Source of the DNA: JANQTF01 sp041741415
GTDB lineage: Bacteria > Bacteroidota > Bacteroidia > J057
Length of the DNA stretch: 64,000 bases
Assembly: GCA_041741415.1 (NCBI GenBank)
Contig: JBGSKC010000086.1
Span: forward strand, 6,320 to 70,319
Direction of reading: 5' to 3'
The position numbers and the translations under genes were made by a program. Below the pieces are notes generated by a model. The model was given only the letters and a program-made list of their open reading frames with translations, was not told the origin of the DNA and made no database searches. This document shows, one piece after another, positions 62,708 to 64,000 of this stretch (its first letter is position 1; each line of letters starts with the position of its first letter).

Positions 62708-62774
62708 TGCGGGAAGATCGGCAAAATGTTGGAAAGGCTAAAGGCTGTTCAGATCGATTTGGCAACCGAAAACG

Positions 62775-62807
62775 ACACAGGGGCGGCCTGAAAGACCGCC
62801 CCTGTGT
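62775..62807 (-). terminator. Terminator hairpin between nuoB and the cytochrome gene
   Basis: Arms acacaggggcgg (62775-62786) and ccgcccctgtgt (62796-62807) form a 12-bp perfect stem with a 9-nt loop. On the minus strand, T-rich sequence follows. It lies 3' of nuoB and so may end the nuo transcript visible here, or attenuate it. Confidence 0.65.
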
Positions 62808-62852
62808 TGTGACTGGAGATTTTTGAAACTGGCGTTGGCTGCCAGCCAGCGA

Positions 62853-63335
62853 TTAGTCTTGCAGCACGGAGTGCTCAGTTTTGATTTTCTCCTGAATGGA
62901 CTGCAGCGCGTGGATCACTGTTTCGGGGCGTGGCGGGCAGCCGGGGATGTAAATATCAACCGGGAGGAAGTTATCGACACCCTGCACAACGCCATAGACG
63001 CGGTGCATTCCGCCCGTGGAAGCGCAGGCGCCCATGGCGATGCACCATTTTGGATCGGGCATTTGGTCCCAGATGCGCTTGATGGCGTGGGACATTTTGT
63101 AGGTGCACCAGCCTGCCACAATCATGAGGTCGGCCTGGCGGGGGGAGAAACGAAACACTTCTGAGCCGAAGCGGGAGGCATCGAAGCGGGGGCCGGCGAA
63201 GGCCATCATTTCGATGGCGCAGCAGGCGAGACCCATGGGCATGGGCCAGAGCGAGTTTTGACGAGCCCAGTTGGTGAGAAAATCCACCGAAGTGAGGAGA
63301 TATCCTTGTTTAGCCAGCGCTTTTTCGAGTCCCAT
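62853..63335 (-). CDS. nuoB: NADH-quinone oxidoreductase subunit B
   Basis: A 160-residue Complex I subunit carrying iron-sulfur cluster N2, at the end of the electron chain to quinone. The four cluster cysteines are in place: Cys38-Cys39 (GLACCAIEMM), Cys104 (MGACAST) and Cys133 (IPGCPPRPE). The rest (FRFSPRQADLMIVAGWCTYKM) is diagnostic. It follows nuoA by 69 nt. A hairpin and a seven-haem cytochrome gene come downstream instead of nuoC, so the other nuo genes must be elsewhere. Confidence 0.97.
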   Translation of the reverse strand: MGLEKALAKQGYLLTSVDFLTNWARQNSLWPMPMGLACCAIEMMAFAGPRFDASRFGSEVFRFSPRQADLMIVAGWCTYKMSHAIKRIWDQMPDPKWCIAMGACASTGGMHRVYGVVQGVDNFLPVDIYIPGCPPRPETVIHALQSIQEKIKTEHSVLQD

Positions 63336-63404
63336 GATGGTAAGAGCTATTTGATTGATCGGTCTGGAAAGAGAGAACCGGGAGCTTGCAGACTTGTTTA
63401 GCGG

Positions 63405-63773
63405 TCAGGACCACTTGAGTCCGCCTTTTTTGAAGACATAGATGTAGCCAACGAAGAGGATGGCGACAAAGAGGAGCATTTCAAAAAGAGGGAAGAGGCT
63501 CCCGGATTCGAGGAGAAGTTCTTTGTATTGAACGGCCCAGGGGTACATGAACACCACTTCGATGTCGAAGAGGATGAAGAGCATGGCCACGAGGTAAAAC
63601 TTTACCGAAAAGCGCTCATGGGCGGAGCCAACGGGGTCCATTCCGCTTTCGTAGATAATGCCTTTTTTGGCGGTGGGGCGAAAGGGGCCGAAGAGTTGGG
63701 AGAGGTTGGCCAGCAGTAGTCCGAGGCCGAGGGCCAGGGCGATGAGGACGAAAATGGGAAGGTAGGCTACCAT
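63405..63773 (-). CDS. nuoA: NADH-quinone oxidoreductase subunit A
   Basis: A 122-residue membrane subunit of Complex I with three helices. Characteristic segments are KKGIIYESGMDPVGSAHERFSVKFYLVAMLFILFDIEVVFMYPWA and the C-terminal GYIYVFKKGGLKW. The ATG at 63771-63773 is chosen because longer in-frame extension to 63869 has no counterpart in the family. It is the first gene of the nuoAB pair; a TAnnTTTG match lies 42 nt upstream. Confidence 0.97.
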   Translation of the reverse strand: MVAYLPIFVLIALALGLGLLLANLSQLFGPFRPTAKKGIIYESGMDPVGSAHERFSVKFYLVAMLFILFDIEVVFMYPWAVQYKELLLESGSLFPLFEMLLFVAILFVGYIYVFKKGGLKWS

Positions 63774-63814
63774 GGAGAAGGCTTGAAGTGCGGTGAAAGC
63801 GGCCGTTGTGCAGG

Positions 63815-63822
63815 CAAATATA
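63815..63822 (-). promoter_or_regulatory. Candidate promoter of nuoAB
   Basis: The minus strand reads TATATTTG, a full TAnnTTTG match, about 42 nt before the nuoA ATG. It is identical to the octamer upstream of ileS. Confidence 0.45.
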
Positions 63823-63934
63823 TGGCTTTCCGGGAAAGAAAGTGAAGCGAAATCGGCAAATGCAAACATGAGTCATCCCGAACTTTTGATGAGCCAGTAG
63901 GTCCACATCAGGGAAAGTGCTAATCGGATTCTGT

Positions 63935-63966
63935 AAATCGGTGTAGGGTATTCCCTGCACCGATTT
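63935..63966. terminator. Hairpin upstream of nuoA
   Basis: Arms aaatcggtgtaggg (63935-63948) and ccctgcaccgattt (63953-63966) pair over 14 nt with one G-T pair and a TATT loop. It may terminate a gene entering from beyond position 64000. No gene was found between it and the nuoA promoter. Confidence 0.5.
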
Positions 63967-64000
63967 CCTGTTCTGGGGCACCATTGCCTGAGGAGTGTTT

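Noticed and set aside
1..64000. CRISPR array, tRNA, rRNA, prophage or transposase gene
   Set aside because: No regularly spaced direct repeats, no tRNA T-loop consensus sequences and no integrase or structural phage genes were found on reading through.

Overview
The window reads as a chromosomal segment of a GC-rich Bacteroidota bacterium, most likely from the Saprospirales side of the phylum (the order is an inference from gene content). Supporting signs are a TonB-dependent receptor with an N-terminal carboxypeptidase-regulatory-like domain, many lipoproteins with FxxxC-type lipoboxes, a Big_5 lipoprotein, a 7TMR-type sensor kinase, DUF4407, SemiSWEET, CHAT-TPR proteins, and several matches to the Bacteroidota -7 promoter consensus TAnnTTTG. 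There are no rRNA genes, no tRNA genes that I can recognise, no phage structural genes, no transposase and no CRISPR array. Coding density is high and most genes are intact.

Layout. 1-8.0 kb: start of ileS, a stand-alone HsdR_N-type nuclease domain behind a thioredoxin, an ABC exporter, a TonB-dependent receptor and a sugar epimerase. 8.3-10.8 kb: two outer-membrane beta-barrel proteins separated by a 510-bp repeat island (mosaic repeat plus a very long nested palindrome), then a group III truncated haemoglobin. 10.8-17.6 kb: a 1363-residue SF1 helicase with a C-terminal nuclease-like domain, then a three-gene envelope operon. 17.7-26.1 kb: MFS transporter, dnaN, O-methyltransferase, LysM lytic transglycosylase, PLDc_N-like protein and BioY, argB, a GT-C-like membrane protein. 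26.1-29.8 kb: a HigBA toxin-antitoxin pair with palindromic operator candidates, then a cytosolic zinc-ribbon protein with four Ig-like repeats next to a DUF4407 membrane protein. 29.8-38.3 kb: a two-gene alpha-glucan (GH66 dextranase) locus, an AraC regulator and a divergent two-component system.

38.3-46.8 kb is the most coherent accessory block: eight same-strand genes for inorganic sulfur. They encode a metallo-beta-lactamase/double-rhodanese protein, two half-size YeeE/YedE sulfur-compound transporters, a TsdA-like dihaem thiosulfate dehydrogenase, a Tat-exported SoxB, an exported DsrE-like protein, an OprD-like porin and a Cys-containing Crp regulator. SoxAX, SoxYZ and SoxCD are absent from the window. 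A second copy of the mosaic repeat sits inside this block. 47.0-49.1 kb holds an ATPase + TOPRIM-like (DUF4276-type) pair that resembles two-gene antiphage modules.

49.2-64 kb: DUF1801 protein, small membrane proteins, a carboxylesterase and a peptide deformylase that both carry lipoprotein signals, SemiSWEET with a tiny upstream ORF, pgi, a CHAT-like/TM/TPR protein, an M1 aminopeptidase, an ECF sigma factor with a SnoaL-like tail, a seven-haem cytochrome with TPRs, and nuoB/nuoA at the start of a Complex I operon.
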